Source of the DNA: JBMNCR01 sp049366695
GTDB lineage: Bacteria > Bacillota > Clostridia > Eubacteriales > Alkalibacteraceae
Reading direction: 5' to 3'
DNA: 31,816 bases
NCBI GenBank assembly: GCA_049366695.1
Contig: JBMNCR010000038.1
Coordinates: 1-31,816 of the forward strand
Position numbers and translations under genes: made by a program
Shown: positions 7,712 through 15,973 of the stretch, one piece after another
Numbering within the stretch: position 1 is the first letter of the stretch
Layout: every line of letters starts with the position of its first letter
The notes under the pieces: generated by a model
Seen by the model: only the letters and a program-made list of their open reading frames with translations
Database searches by the model: none
Told to the model about the DNA's origin: nothing

Positions 7712-7731
7712 TTTGACAGTAATCTGTCAAA
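7712..7731. promoter_or_regulatory. 20-bp dyad (candidate operator) upstream of the cbiK promoter
   Basis: TTTGACAG-N4-CTGTCAAA is a perfect 8-bp inverted repeat starting 7 bases beyond the -35 hexamer. It is too AT-rich and too short in loop to act as a terminator and has no U-tract. Position and symmetry suit a dimeric transcription factor, which would give a second layer of control beside the riboswitch. The binding protein is unknown. Confidence 0.5.
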
Positions 7732-7843
7732 GCTCAATAAAACTGGACTAAAAATATGCACTAAAATAGACAAATTGAACTAAATAATATCTACAGATAT
7801 AACGCATTTCAATATAATTAGACTAATAATTTAATTAATAAAA

Positions 7844-7883
7844 AATATGAGTATTGAAGCAAAAATACTTCAATACTCATATT
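7844..7883 (-). terminator. Rho-independent terminator after the UroD-family gene
   Basis: Perfect 16-bp inverted repeat AATATGAGTATTGAAG / CTTCAATACTCATATT around an 8-base loop, followed on the minus strand by a run of Ts. It separates the UroD-family gene from the cbiK leader, so the B12 operon depends on its own promoter. Confidence 0.85.
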
Positions 7884-7904
7884 ATACACACTTTTTATCT
7901 ATCT

Positions 7905-9290
7905 TTATATAAGCAAATTCATATATGAAACGAATATATCGTTACTTATTTTTTCAAAATTAGCTCTTGCAAAATCTGGAGTTTCAGGATATTTAGCTTT
8001 ATGTTCATCCCAATTAAACAGATACTTCGATTTAACTTCTGGAACAACTTTTAAATCTCTTACGAAACCTTCAGAATTAAGTGGAGTTCCAAAGCTTTCT
8101 CCATAATTATCATATACCATATAATCACGTAAAAATTCGTTAAGTGCTACCCATGTTTCTATATTGGCATCTTTAGCACCAAGAAGAACCTTATCAAAAC
8201 CAAATAAGTAACCACCGCCAGGCATCATAATATCAAGGAATTCTTTTGCTCTATCAACAATCTGAGCTGGAGTATCTAAACTCAGTGAACTTACTGGGAA
8301 TAAACCGTTAAGAAGAAACTTTTTGCCAAGTTTGTCTTTAATAGTCTTTGGATCACCATATTCAAACATTAACTTGGTGCCAGCAGGCAATTCATCGTGT
8401 ATGATATCAAGGTAACGAGTCCAGTCATCTTCACAGAAAAGTGTAGGGCGAACACCTACTGATGCATATTGCTCAAGCTGTTTTTTCAAAGTTGGTATGT
8501 ATAATTCAACAAAATCTTTTTCTCTCATGAAAGTTGGCATATGCAGTGGTAGCATCGCACCTCCTTCTGGATGTGGAACCGCAGGTAATCCCCATGCAAA
8601 TACGAGAGGAAGAACTACTTCACAAGCTTCCTTGACAAACTCTCTATTTCTTCTAAGATCAAGGCTCATACCTGAAAAACTTCTCAATTGATCAGCAACA
8701 AAATCTAATGGAGCCTCAGTAACACCAAAGGAACCCATTGGACTTCCAGGATAATAACTAAACTTTTGTAATAATCCCATATAAATTGGGATAAAGCTCA
8801 TTGTATCATTCATAAGAGCAGTTTTTCCCATTTCTAAAGCAGTAGAGCGTTTGATTGGATCATCAAGTGAAAGATTTGGATGTTGACGTGGAACAACAGT
8901 TTCAAGTAAAAAATCAAATCCACCTTCAATCAATTGTGGATATTCTTCTGGGAACATACCTACTACTTCAGGATGTTGTACCTGTCCACCTTTGCTCATA
9001 ACAAAATTTCTAGAATTTAACAGTTGATATATTGTTGGCGTTCTAGTACCTACAATATTTGGCGGAGCAACTGGACATGCGTCTGAATATATTTTACCGC
9101 AAAGCTCTTCCGCAGGCGCAGCTAGCATCGTATAATTGTACTGGTAAGAAATAGGATCAAGTCCCCCATATTCTGCTATTATAGAATTTGGAAATGATGC
9201 TTCAACAGGCATACGTTTTGGTAGTTTGTTATTATAGAAATCACTATAAATTTGACTTCTTTCTTCTACCAAATTGATTTCGTTTGACAT
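7905..9290 (-). CDS. Uroporphyrinogen decarboxylase-fold protein (corrinoid methyltransferase superfamily)
   Basis: 461-residue cytoplasmic protein of the URO-D/MtaA/CmuA superfamily. In anaerobes these mostly move methyl groups between corrinoid proteins and tetrahydrofolate or coenzyme M. Support comes from the overall pattern: NKLPKRMPVEASFPN near the start, QYASVGVRPTLFCEDDW near 275-290 and MPGGGYLFGFDK near 355. True haem-pathway HemE is about 340-350 residues, so this longer form is not HemE. In MtaA-type enzymes zinc is held by a His-x-Cys motif; here the corresponding stretch reads TLFCEDDW with no His two before Cys286, so the metal site may differ or be absent. It has its own sigma-A promoter, a strong ribosome binding site and a terminator: a single-gene transcript. 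It is divergent from a TetR regulator, which probably controls it. Substrate unknown. Confidence 0.75.
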   Translation of the reverse strand: MSNEINLVEERSQIYSDFYNNKLPKRMPVEASFPNSIIAEYGGLDPISYQYNYTMLAAPAEELCGKIYSDACPVAPPNIVGTRTPTIYQLLNSRNFVMSKGGQVQHPEVVGMFPEEYPQLIEGGFDFLLETVVPRQHPNLSLDDPIKRSTALEMGKTALMNDTMSFIPIYMGLLQKFSYYPGSPMGSFGVTEAPLDFVADQLRSFSGMSLDLRRNREFVKEACEVVLPLVFAWGLPAVPHPEGGAMLPLHMPTFMREKDFVELYIPTLKKQLEQYASVGVRPTLFCEDDWTRYLDIIHDELPAGTKLMFEYGDPKTIKDKLGKKFLLNGLFPVSSLSLDTPAQIVDRAKEFLDIMMPGGGYLFGFDKVLLGAKDANIETWVALNEFLRDYMVYDNYGESFGTPLNSEGFVRDLKVVPEVKSKYLFNWDEHKAKYPETPDFARANFEKISNDIFVSYMNLLI

Positions 9291-9348
9291 ATAAATTCCT
9301 CCTAAATATTATATTTTTATCTGCATGTAATTATTTAGTCATAAGTAA

Positions 9349-9378
9349 ATTATATTCGAACACATATCCTCTTGTCAA
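9349..9378 (-). promoter_or_regulatory. Sigma-A promoter of the UroD-family gene
   Basis: Minus strand: -35 TTGACA (9373-9378), 18-base spacer, -10 TATAAT (9349-9354), about 60 bases before the start codon. Confidence 0.7.
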
Positions 9379-9424
9379 GATAATTTAATAATTTTTTATT
9401 ACTTTACAATTACAATCTGCATAG

Positions 9425-9467
9425 TTTACTAATAAATACTTTTTTGATATACTATTTTGATACTATA
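9425..9467 (+). promoter_or_regulatory. Promoter of the TetR gene with tandem repeat
   Basis: -35 TTTACT (9425-9430), 17-base spacer, -10 TATACT (9448-9453). Over and after the -10 lies a tandem near-repeat, TTTTGATATACTAT then TTTTGATACTAT (about 9442-9466), a candidate autoregulatory operator. The operator role is inferred. Confidence 0.45.
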
Positions 9468-9493
9468 CTTAAAAAATACGAGGTAATTCTATT

Positions 9494-10204
9494 ATGCAAA
9501 CAAAACAAAAAATATACGAAGTTGCAAAAAAACTTTTTATTCAAGAAGGATATAATAACGTAACAAATAAAAAAATAGCAGAAGTATCTGGTGAAAACCA
9601 GGGACTTATTACATATTATTTTAAAAATAAAAGCAACATTGCAAATACAATACTCAAAGAAAACTATCAAATAATTTCATCATATTTAAGAAATAAAGTA
9701 GATGTATACGAAGATCCTTTTTTGTTTAATATTACGATAGATAATCTACTTACTACTCTAGCAGAATACGCAAATAATTATATGCGATTTGTATGTGAAA
9801 TGATAGAACACAATGTTACTATTGACAGTATTTACAGCGGGAGTCAGAAAAATGACATTATAGTAATGATTAAAAAACTTGTTCCTGAAAGCACACAAGA
9901 TATCAATAAATATTTCAGAAAATTTGTTACGATGACTTTTCCCGTAGGTATGCAATTTCAAATTGAAATCAACAACGGAACTGATTTTTCTTTTGATGAA
10001 TATTATGAAACTATGGTACGTTTATTTGTATTTGCACTTAATCTTAAATATGATGATGAAACTATAAAAAATTATATTGAAGAATCCACGTCAATCGTGG
10101 AAAAAATTATTTCCGATTATCCCTATTTAACAAACCCTGAAGATTATTTGATTAATAAAGATATCTTCAAAACTTCTATAGTAAGTGAATTGCTTGATTT
10201 GTAA
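9494..10204 (+). CDS. TetR/AcrR family transcriptional regulator
   Basis: 236-residue DNA-binding regulator. The N-terminal helix-turn-helix (about residues 5-50) follows the TetR pattern: IYEVAKKLFIQEGYNNVTNKKIAEVSG, then NQGLITYYFKNKSNI. The C-terminal ligand/dimerisation domain has no family-level match that I can name. The ATG at 9494 is preceded by GAGGTAA. It is transcribed away from the UroD-fold gene across a 203-base promoter region, the usual layout for a repressor controlling its neighbour and itself. The inducer is unknown; a methylated substrate of the neighbouring enzyme is a reasonable guess only. Confidence 0.88.
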   Translation: MQTKQKIYEVAKKLFIQEGYNNVTNKKIAEVSGENQGLITYYFKNKSNIANTILKENYQIISSYLRNKVDVYEDPFLFNITIDNLLTTLAEYANNYMRFVCEMIEHNVTIDSIYSGSQKNDIIVMIKKLVPESTQDINKYFRKFVTMTFPVGMQFQIEINNGTDFSFDEYYETMVRLFVFALNLKYDDETIKNYIEESTSIVEKIISDYPYLTNPEDYLINKDIFKTSIVSELLDL

Positions 10205-10261
10205 ATTAATCTAATAATAACTAATAAATGTTATAAATAATGAACATTAATCATACAAGAA

Positions 10262-10279
10262 TAGTATTAATTGATACTA
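10262..10279. repeat. 18-bp dyad downstream of the TetR gene
   Basis: TAGTAT-N6-ATACTA, a perfect 6-bp inverted repeat. It shares the GATACTA core with the repeat in the TetR gene's promoter, so it might be a second regulator site. A T-run about 13 bases later allows a weak terminator as the alternative. Confidence 0.25.
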
Positions 10280-10483
10280 AAATCAAATAATTTTTTTTAA
10301 GTATATTTACATTAATACTAATAATTCTTCCTTATTTTTATTATATAGATATTCCGACAATCTTAATTTATTTGAAGATTTATACTATATCCCAATATTA
10401 CAGGAGACAACATAAAAATTGATTAAGTATATTTTTAAATTTAATGAAAAAACTATTAATAATAAAATTAAGGAGGTAATATT

Positions 10484-10663
10484 GTGGATAAACAACGTGC
10501 AAGAGAAATTGTTTCTTCACCAAATATGGTTAATGTAACATTTAATGGAGAACAAATATATATTGAAAAGGTTAACGATAGAATGGAAACTGCCAGTATC
10601 CACACCTTAAATCAACCAGAAAATAAACAAACAGTTCCATTAGACAATCTCATAGAAGAATAA
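10484..10663 (+). CDS. sspH: H-type small acid-soluble spore protein (SspH)
   Basis: A 59-residue protein starting with GTG after a perfect AAGGAGG box. It reads MDKQRAREIVSSPNMVNVTF, then NGEQIYIEKV, ETASIHTLNQPENKQTVPL and a final DNLIEE. This matches Bacillus subtilis SspH closely in length (59) and in the order of conserved segments. H-type SASPs accumulate in the developing spore core. The gene is monocistronic, with a terminator 9 bases after its stop. It is direct evidence that the host makes, or descends from bacteria that make, endospores. Expression by a forespore sigma factor is expected from the family; upstream GTATA and CTATTAA motifs are only weak candidates for a sigma-G promoter. 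Confidence 0.93.
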   Translation: MDKQRAREIVSSPNMVNVTFNGEQIYIEKVNDRMETASIHTLNQPENKQTVPLDNLIEE

Positions 10664-10671
10664 AAAAATTT

Positions 10672-10699
10672 AAGGAGCGAGTTTACCTCACTCCTTTTT
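10672..10699. terminator. Bidirectional terminator between sspH and the kinase gene
   Basis: Arms AAGGAGCGAG and CTCACTCCTT (10672-10681 and 10687-10696) pair with one mismatch around TTTAC. A T-run follows on the plus strand (10695-10699) and another on the minus strand after TTAAA. It serves convergent sspH and the sensor kinase gene. Confidence 0.8.
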
Positions 10700-10736
10700 A
10701 GATCTATTGTTAAAATATAGCTTATCATAACATTTA

Positions 10737-12866
10737 TTACTCTTTGTACTTAGGTATTTGAATACTAGTCTTAAATAAATCTCCATCTATATCTATTTTA
10801 AATCTACCATTTTGAATTTCTATAAAACTTTTTGCTATAGATAGCCCCAATCCGCTACCTTCACTACTTCTTGATTCATCTCCTCTTGTAAAACGTTCCA
10901 TTAGCTCATCTGAGGAAATATTTAATTCATATGCTGAGATATTTTTTATTATCAAAATTATTTCATTTTCTTTTTCTTTAATATCTATATATACTCTTGA
11001 ACCCTTTTGAGCATATTTAAAAATATTCGATAACAAATTTTCTATAGCTCGCCATAACAATTTGCCATCTGCTTTTACAAATACTTTATTCTTTGAATTA
11101 TTTATTTTAAATTCTAGTTTTGAATTCTCTATTTTATGGTTAAGCTCCCCCATTCCTTGATTTATTAGTGATACAATATTAATTTTCTCAAAATTAACTG
11201 GAATATTGCCACTGGATGCTTTTGATGCTTCAAATAAATCATCTGTTAATGTTTTTAATCTTTGAGATTTTTGGTCTATGATCTCTATGTATTTGTTGGC
11301 TTTTAATTTATCTTCTTCAGTTTTTAATAAATCAACATAGGTAATAATAGATGTTAAAGGCGTTCTTATATCATGTGAAACATTAGTTATAAGTTCACTT
11401 TTTAATCTTTCACTTTTTAATTCATTTTCAACTGCCTTATTCAATCCATCTGCAATACTATTTATATTTGCAGCTAGTTTTCCAAACTCTCCATTACCTG
11501 ATACATCAATAGTATGGTTTAGATTTCCATCTTTAATTATCTCAATTCCTTCTTTTATTAAGCTAAATTCTTTAACTTTCTTAAGTGTCAACCTTATCAA
11601 CCAACCAGCTATTACGATATCTGTAAAGAATACAATGTAATATCTTGGTAAATAGAATATGTAACGATTATAATATATATGTGTTAATATAATAAATATA
11701 GGAAATCCTAATAATATTAAAACAATCTTTAACTCTAATTTTTGCATATGATAGATACTTTTAATCAATTTGTAAATTATAGAAAGAAATTTAAAGGTAA
11801 ATGAATGTTTTATAAATGTCCTATTCTTCAGATGTTTAAATATTGACATAACCAATATTAATCCTAAGGCGCCTATAAAAAATGTAATAAGAAATATAAG
11901 ACTTGACAAATCATTTCTTTGCAAAAATGGTATAGTTACAAACCACACTGTTATTAATAAAATGCATAATATTATATTTATATCATTGTATATTTTATCA
12001 AATATGTTTAAACTCAATTTCTTATCCTTGAATGATTTTCTACCTGTAATAAGTATTAGATAACTAAAAGATATTAAAAATACCAATAAACATCCTGCTA
12101 TCATATATAAATTTTTTGTAACAAATTCCTTATCTTGATTCCACTGAATAATTCTTTCATTTAAATACTCATCATCAAATGATATATAAATAGAACTACT
12201 TTGTTGTTGCACTTCATCGAGATTAGATGTAAACCAAGTGTAATAATTATAATTGGTAATTTCTTCTGGATATAGTGATTCTTCAGATTTATCAAAAACA
12301 ATATAACAAGAATGGGATTTAAAAAACTCTTTAGAAACATTTGAAGTATTAGTAAACTTATTGACACCATCACTTGCATAATAGATAACACCCTTATATT
12401 CTTCTAATTTTTTTATCATCCTTTGATATTCGTCAAGATCTCTTTCAATTGTTTGTTCTTTGAATTGTAAAATTTCATCATCTTTCGATTCGTTATATAG
12501 TTCTAGCTTTTCTATATCATCTAAATTCTCGTAATCTACTTTATTTTGATATTTATAATATATACTCACCTCTTCACTTTTTATTAAATCTTCTGTAACT
12601 GTACCACCACTTAATATGTGTTCTTCGCTCTTATAATAACCTATCATTCTTGTTAAAATTGTAACACTATCGTTTATCTTACTTGTAAATTCTTCACTAT
12701 CATAATAACTATCTTCATTAATAATTCTGGGATCAATTTGCTGCGAAGGCACTGCAATCATATTTAAGATTGTTGTTATTGCCCCTGTAAAACAAAAAAT
12801 CACTATGATAAAAACTATTACTTTTGTTATTGTACAATGGCTAAAATTTTTCCACTTTATATCCAA
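10737..12866 (-). CDS. Multi-span sensor histidine kinase
   Basis: 709-residue membrane sensor. One span near residues 15-37 is followed by an extracytoplasmic region of about 215 residues. About five further spans lie between roughly 255 and 430 (for example LYMIAGCLLVFLISFSYLIL and LIFLITFFIGALGLILVMSI). Next come HAMP (about 435-485), the HisKA helix with phosphoacceptor His498 in NVSHDIRTPLTSI, and a HATPase_c domain with N-box ENLLSNIFKYA, RFTRGDESRS and GSGLGLSIAKS. The C-terminal half resembles the VanS-like kinases of Firmicutes. The N-terminal multi-span sensor is much longer than usual (VanS is under 400 residues). The start is TTG, overlapping the regulator gene by 26 bases, with GGGGAA upstream. 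The signal is unknown; envelope stress or peptide sensing is a family-level guess. Confidence 0.9.
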   Translation of the reverse strand: MDIKWKNFSHCTITKVIVFIIVIFCFTGAITTILNMIAVPSQQIDPRIINEDSYYDSEEFTSKINDSVTILTRMIGYYKSEEHILSGGTVTEDLIKSEEVSIYYKYQNKVDYENLDDIEKLELYNESKDDEILQFKEQTIERDLDEYQRMIKKLEEYKGVIYYASDGVNKFTNTSNVSKEFFKSHSCYIVFDKSEESLYPEEITNYNYYTWFTSNLDEVQQQSSSIYISFDDEYLNERIIQWNQDKEFVTKNLYMIAGCLLVFLISFSYLILITGRKSFKDKKLSLNIFDKIYNDINIILCILLITVWFVTIPFLQRNDLSSLIFLITFFIGALGLILVMSIFKHLKNRTFIKHSFTFKFLSIIYKLIKSIYHMQKLELKIVLILLGFPIFIILTHIYYNRYIFYLPRYYIVFFTDIVIAGWLIRLTLKKVKEFSLIKEGIEIIKDGNLNHTIDVSGNGEFGKLAANINSIADGLNKAVENELKSERLKSELITNVSHDIRTPLTSIITYVDLLKTEEDKLKANKYIEIIDQKSQRLKTLTDDLFEASKASSGNIPVNFEKINIVSLINQGMGELNHKIENSKLEFKINNSKNKVFVKADGKLLWRAIENLLSNIFKYAQKGSRVYIDIKEKENEIILIIKNISAYELNISSDELMERFTRGDESRSSEGSGLGLSIAKSFIEIQNGRFKIDIDGDLFKTSIQIPKYKE

Positions 12867-13527
12867 TTCCCCACACCACCTTTAAATATTTTGGTTCTTT
12901 TGGGTTGATTTCTATTTTTTCTCTAATTTTTCTGATATGCACAGATACTGTATTCTCAGGATTATAAGCTGGTTCTTTCCATACTTTCTCATATATTTCA
13001 TCTATAGAGTATACCCTCCCGGCATTAGCTGTGAGTAACTTAAGTATCTTATATTGAACTGGAGTAAGACGAACTTCTTCTCCATCTACAGTAGCTATTT
13101 TACTCTCATCATCAATCATTAATCCTCCTGTTTGATACACATTGTTCATAATTTCTAGACTCCCCAGGTTAGTATATCGTCTCAGTTGAGATTTAACTCT
13201 TGCTATTAATTCTAAAGGATTAAAGGGTTTTGTCATGTAATCATCTGCCCCCATATTTAATCCAATTATTTTATCAGTATCTTCTGACTTTGCAGAAACG
13301 ATAATAACTGGAATATTTTTATCTTCTCTTATCTTCATTGTAGCTCTGAGTCCATCCATTTTAGGCATCATAATATCCATAATAATAAGATGAATTTCAT
13401 TATCTTCTAATATCTCTATAGCTTCTAATCCATTAAATGCTTTTAATACTTTAAATCCTTCATTACAAAGATAAATTGTTATGGCATCGACTATTTCTTT
13501 ATCATCATCACACACCAGTATATTCAA
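12841..13527 (-). CDS. OmpR/PhoB-family response regulator
   Basis: 228-residue cytoplasmic transcription factor. The receiver domain (1-115) has the acidic pocket DDD (7-9), phosphoacceptor Asp51 in LIIMDIMMPKMDG, a Ser/Lys switch in VSAKSED and the TKPF lysine. The C-terminal winged helix (about 130-228) shows LTPVQYKILKLLTANAGRV and NTVSVHIRKIREKIE. It resembles VanR-type regulators. The start is TTG with AGAGGTGAT upstream. It overlaps the kinase gene, so the two form a co-translated two-component pair. Targets cannot be read here; no transporter lies directly beside it. Confidence 0.93.
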   Translation of the reverse strand: MNILVCDDDKEIVDAITIYLCNEGFKVLKAFNGLEAIEILEDNEIHLIIMDIMMPKMDGLRATMKIREDKNIPVIIVSAKSEDTDKIIGLNMGADDYMTKPFNPLELIARVKSQLRRYTNLGSLEIMNNVYQTGGLMIDDESKIATVDGEEVRLTPVQYKILKLLTANAGRVYSIDEIYEKVWKEPAYNPENTVSVHIRKIREKIEINPKEPKYLKVVWGIGYKVEKF

Positions 13528-13562
13528 GAAGTATCACCTCTACATTTTAATTTGTACAACAT

Positions 13563-13592
13563 ATTATAACACACCCTTTTTCATTAACTTAA
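13563..13592 (-). promoter_or_regulatory. Weak candidate promoter of the two-component operon
   Basis: Minus strand: -10 TATAAT (13563-13568) is consensus; the -35 TTAAGT (13587-13592) at 18 bases is poor. An activator or autoregulation would be needed for strong activity. Confidence 0.35.
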
Positions 13593-13705
13593 GGCAATGA
13601 TATCAATCAAATCTTAAAATCTATTCAATAGGAATCTTAAGAATTTCTTAATTAACATAAATTCATCAACATTTATTACACAATATTTTTCATTCTTTAT
13701 ACAAC

Positions 13706-13747
13706 AAAATCTCCAAATTGAAGTTATAAAATCAGTTTGGAGATTTT
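13706..13747 (-). terminator. Terminator after ppk
   Basis: Perfect 12-bp inverted repeat AAAATCTCCAAA / TTTGGAGATTTT around an 18-base loop, about 60 bases past the ppk stop, continuing on the minus strand into TTTTGTTGT. It isolates ppx-ppk from the two-component operon. Confidence 0.75.
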
Positions 13748-13810
13748 AATTTAAACTTTACCATTATTGCACAATTAAGCAATAAAAAAATTTTGTTCTG
13801 AAAATTTAAT

Positions 13811-15973
13811 TTATTTTAATGTTTCTTTTATTTTTCTGAAAATAAAATTAGATAAGAATTCTTTAAATATTTTTTTATCTTTTCTCATAGCTATATTTTC
13901 ATCTTTTTTACTAATAGCTTCATCCATAAAATATTTTTGACTATCTAAAGGTATTTCATCGATATATGATTTTTTAAGATAGTTTCCATCATTTTGAAGT
14001 ACTGTTGCTTTTATATTGTCTTTAAGCATTATATCAAGAATATGCAATATCTTTTTCTTCAAATCATCATCTAAAACAGGACAGGCAATCTCAACTCTTC
14101 TTACAATATTTCTTGTCATGAGATCAGCAGAGGAAATGTATATTTTTAAGTCAGTTTCATTTCCAAAACAATAGATTCTAGGATGCTCCAGATATCTACC
14201 TACTATGCTAGTCACTGTAATATTTTCAGTTTTTCCACTAATTCCAGGTAAAAGACAACAAATTCCTCTTATTATTAAATCGATTTTTACTCCTGCTTTA
14301 GAAGCTTCTTTGAGTTTATTTATCATATTTCTCTCAGTAAGTGAATTTGCCTTAAAGATAATTCTTCCTTCAAGTCCCTGTTTAACTTTTGATATTTCAT
14401 CATCAATTAGGTCTTCAAATTTATCCTGAAATGACGATGGTGCAACTAGCATCTTTGAATATATCCCCTCGAGATTTGAAATCGACATATTTTTAAAGAA
14501 ATTACTCGCATCTTTACCTATATCTTGATCAGCAGTAATCAAAGACAAATCAGTATATAATTTTGCAGTTTTTTCATTATAATTACCAGTTCCTATTTGA
14601 GTAATATAAGAAATCCTATCTCTCTCTTTACAAGTAATAAGACATATTTTTGTATGCACCTTAAAATCTTCAAAACCATAAATAACCTTACATCCGGATT
14701 CTTCAAGATGCTCTGCCCATTCTATATTATTTTTTTCGTCGAATCTTGCCCGCAGTTCAATAAGTACAGTAACATCCTTTCCATTTTCCGCTGCATCACA
14801 TAAATATTCAATAATTTTTGAATTGGATGCTAACCGATATAATGTAATTTTAATAGATTTTACTGAATAATTGTCAGCACTCTCTTTTAGAAGCTGTATA
14901 AATGGTTCTATCTGTTCATAAGGATAAAATAGCAGTATATCTTTTTTAAAGCATTGAGTAATTATACTTTCCCTCGAATTTAAATTTGGCGGATATTGAG
15001 GTGCAAATTTTTTATATATTAAACTACCTTTGAATGGAGAAATATAATCTTCAATTGAAAAAGCATAGTCCATAACAAGGGGAGATTTGCTAACAAATAC
15101 CTGGGATTCTTTAATACCAAGACGCTTTGTAAGATACTTCATAAGCGACTTATCCATATCCCCCTCTATCTCCAACCTCACAGGAGCCAGTCTTGAACGT
15201 TTTTTAAGTATTAATTTCATAACCATTTTAAAGTCTTCTTCAAATTCAAAACTCTCATCCTCAGGATTAATATCTGCATTCCTGGTAACGGAAATTATAC
15301 ATTTATTTGATACCTGATAATGCTCAAACACTACATCATAGTAGTATTGTATAACCTTCTCCATCATTATGAATCTTAAACTTTTCCCAGGTAATATCAT
15401 GATTTTAGGAACTGAATAAGGTACTGATATTATTCCTACTGTAGAGTTATTCTCATCAAATTTCAAATTTGCTATTACATAAAGGGTTTTATTCCATAAA
15501 TGTGGAAATGGATGATGAGAATCAATAATCTGTGGTGAAAGAAGAGGCATAATGTTTTTCTTAAAATAATTATCAAGGTGTTTTTTTTCAGAAGGGAATA
15601 ATTCTTCAATATAAAGATTATATATATCATGCTCTCTAAGATGTGATTCAAGCTCAAAAAATGCTTTATCCTTTTTAGTGTAAAGAGGTCTTACTACTTG
15701 AAATACCTCATTTAATTGTTCATTCGGTGTCATTCCTGACTTGTTATCAAAAGTTTCTTTTTTTATAAGCGATAGATCATACAGACTTCCAACTCTAATC
15801 ATAAAAAATTCATCTAAATTACTAGTAAAGATGGATACAAATTTAAGTCTTTCAAGCAACGGCACATTATGATCTTCTCCTTCCTCTAGGACTCTCTGAT
15901 TAAATTTTAGCCATGATATCTCCCTATTTTGGGTATAACTGGTATCGTATTTAAAAATATTTGTTTTTCCCAT
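13811..15973 (-). CDS. ppk: Polyphosphate kinase 1
   Basis: 720-residue enzyme that reversibly polymerises the ATP gamma-phosphate into inorganic polyphosphate. The N-terminal domain has REISWLKFNQRVLEE and LKFVSIFTSNLDEFFMIRVG. The phospholipase-D-like catalytic domains hold His440 in FKVHTKICLI (the autophosphorylated His, equal to E. coli His435) and His597 in YLEHPRIYCFGN (E. coli His592). Arg residues in TLYRLASNSKI and ELRARFDEKNN fit the ATP/polyP site. The start at 15973 is chosen because AAGGAGAG precedes MGKTNIFKYD and homology begins there; an in-frame upstream start would add 26 residues lying inside ppx. The gene overlaps ppx by 23 bases, so synthesis and breakdown enzymes are made together. 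Confidence 0.95.
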   Translation of the reverse strand: MGKTNIFKYDTSYTQNREISWLKFNQRVLEEGEDHNVPLLERLKFVSIFTSNLDEFFMIRVGSLYDLSLIKKETFDNKSGMTPNEQLNEVFQVVRPLYTKKDKAFFELESHLREHDIYNLYIEELFPSEKKHLDNYFKKNIMPLLSPQIIDSHHPFPHLWNKTLYVIANLKFDENNSTVGIISVPYSVPKIMILPGKSLRFIMMEKVIQYYYDVVFEHYQVSNKCIISVTRNADINPEDESFEFEEDFKMVMKLILKKRSRLAPVRLEIEGDMDKSLMKYLTKRLGIKESQVFVSKSPLVMDYAFSIEDYISPFKGSLIYKKFAPQYPPNLNSRESIITQCFKKDILLFYPYEQIEPFIQLLKESADNYSVKSIKITLYRLASNSKIIEYLCDAAENGKDVTVLIELRARFDEKNNIEWAEHLEESGCKVIYGFEDFKVHTKICLITCKERDRISYITQIGTGNYNEKTAKLYTDLSLITADQDIGKDASNFFKNMSISNLEGIYSKMLVAPSSFQDKFEDLIDDEISKVKQGLEGRIIFKANSLTERNMINKLKEASKAGVKIDLIIRGICCLLPGISGKTENITVTSIVGRYLEHPRIYCFGNETDLKIYISSADLMTRNIVRRVEIACPVLDDDLKKKILHILDIMLKDNIKATVLQNDGNYLKKSYIDEIPLDSQKYFMDEAISKKDENIAMRKDKKIFKEFLSNFIFRKIKETLK

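Noticed and set aside
7905..9290. HemE, the haem-pathway uroporphyrinogen decarboxylase
   Set aside because: It is over 100 residues too long, its N-terminal signature does not fit HemE, and its TetR-linked single-gene context fits methyltransferase-type members.
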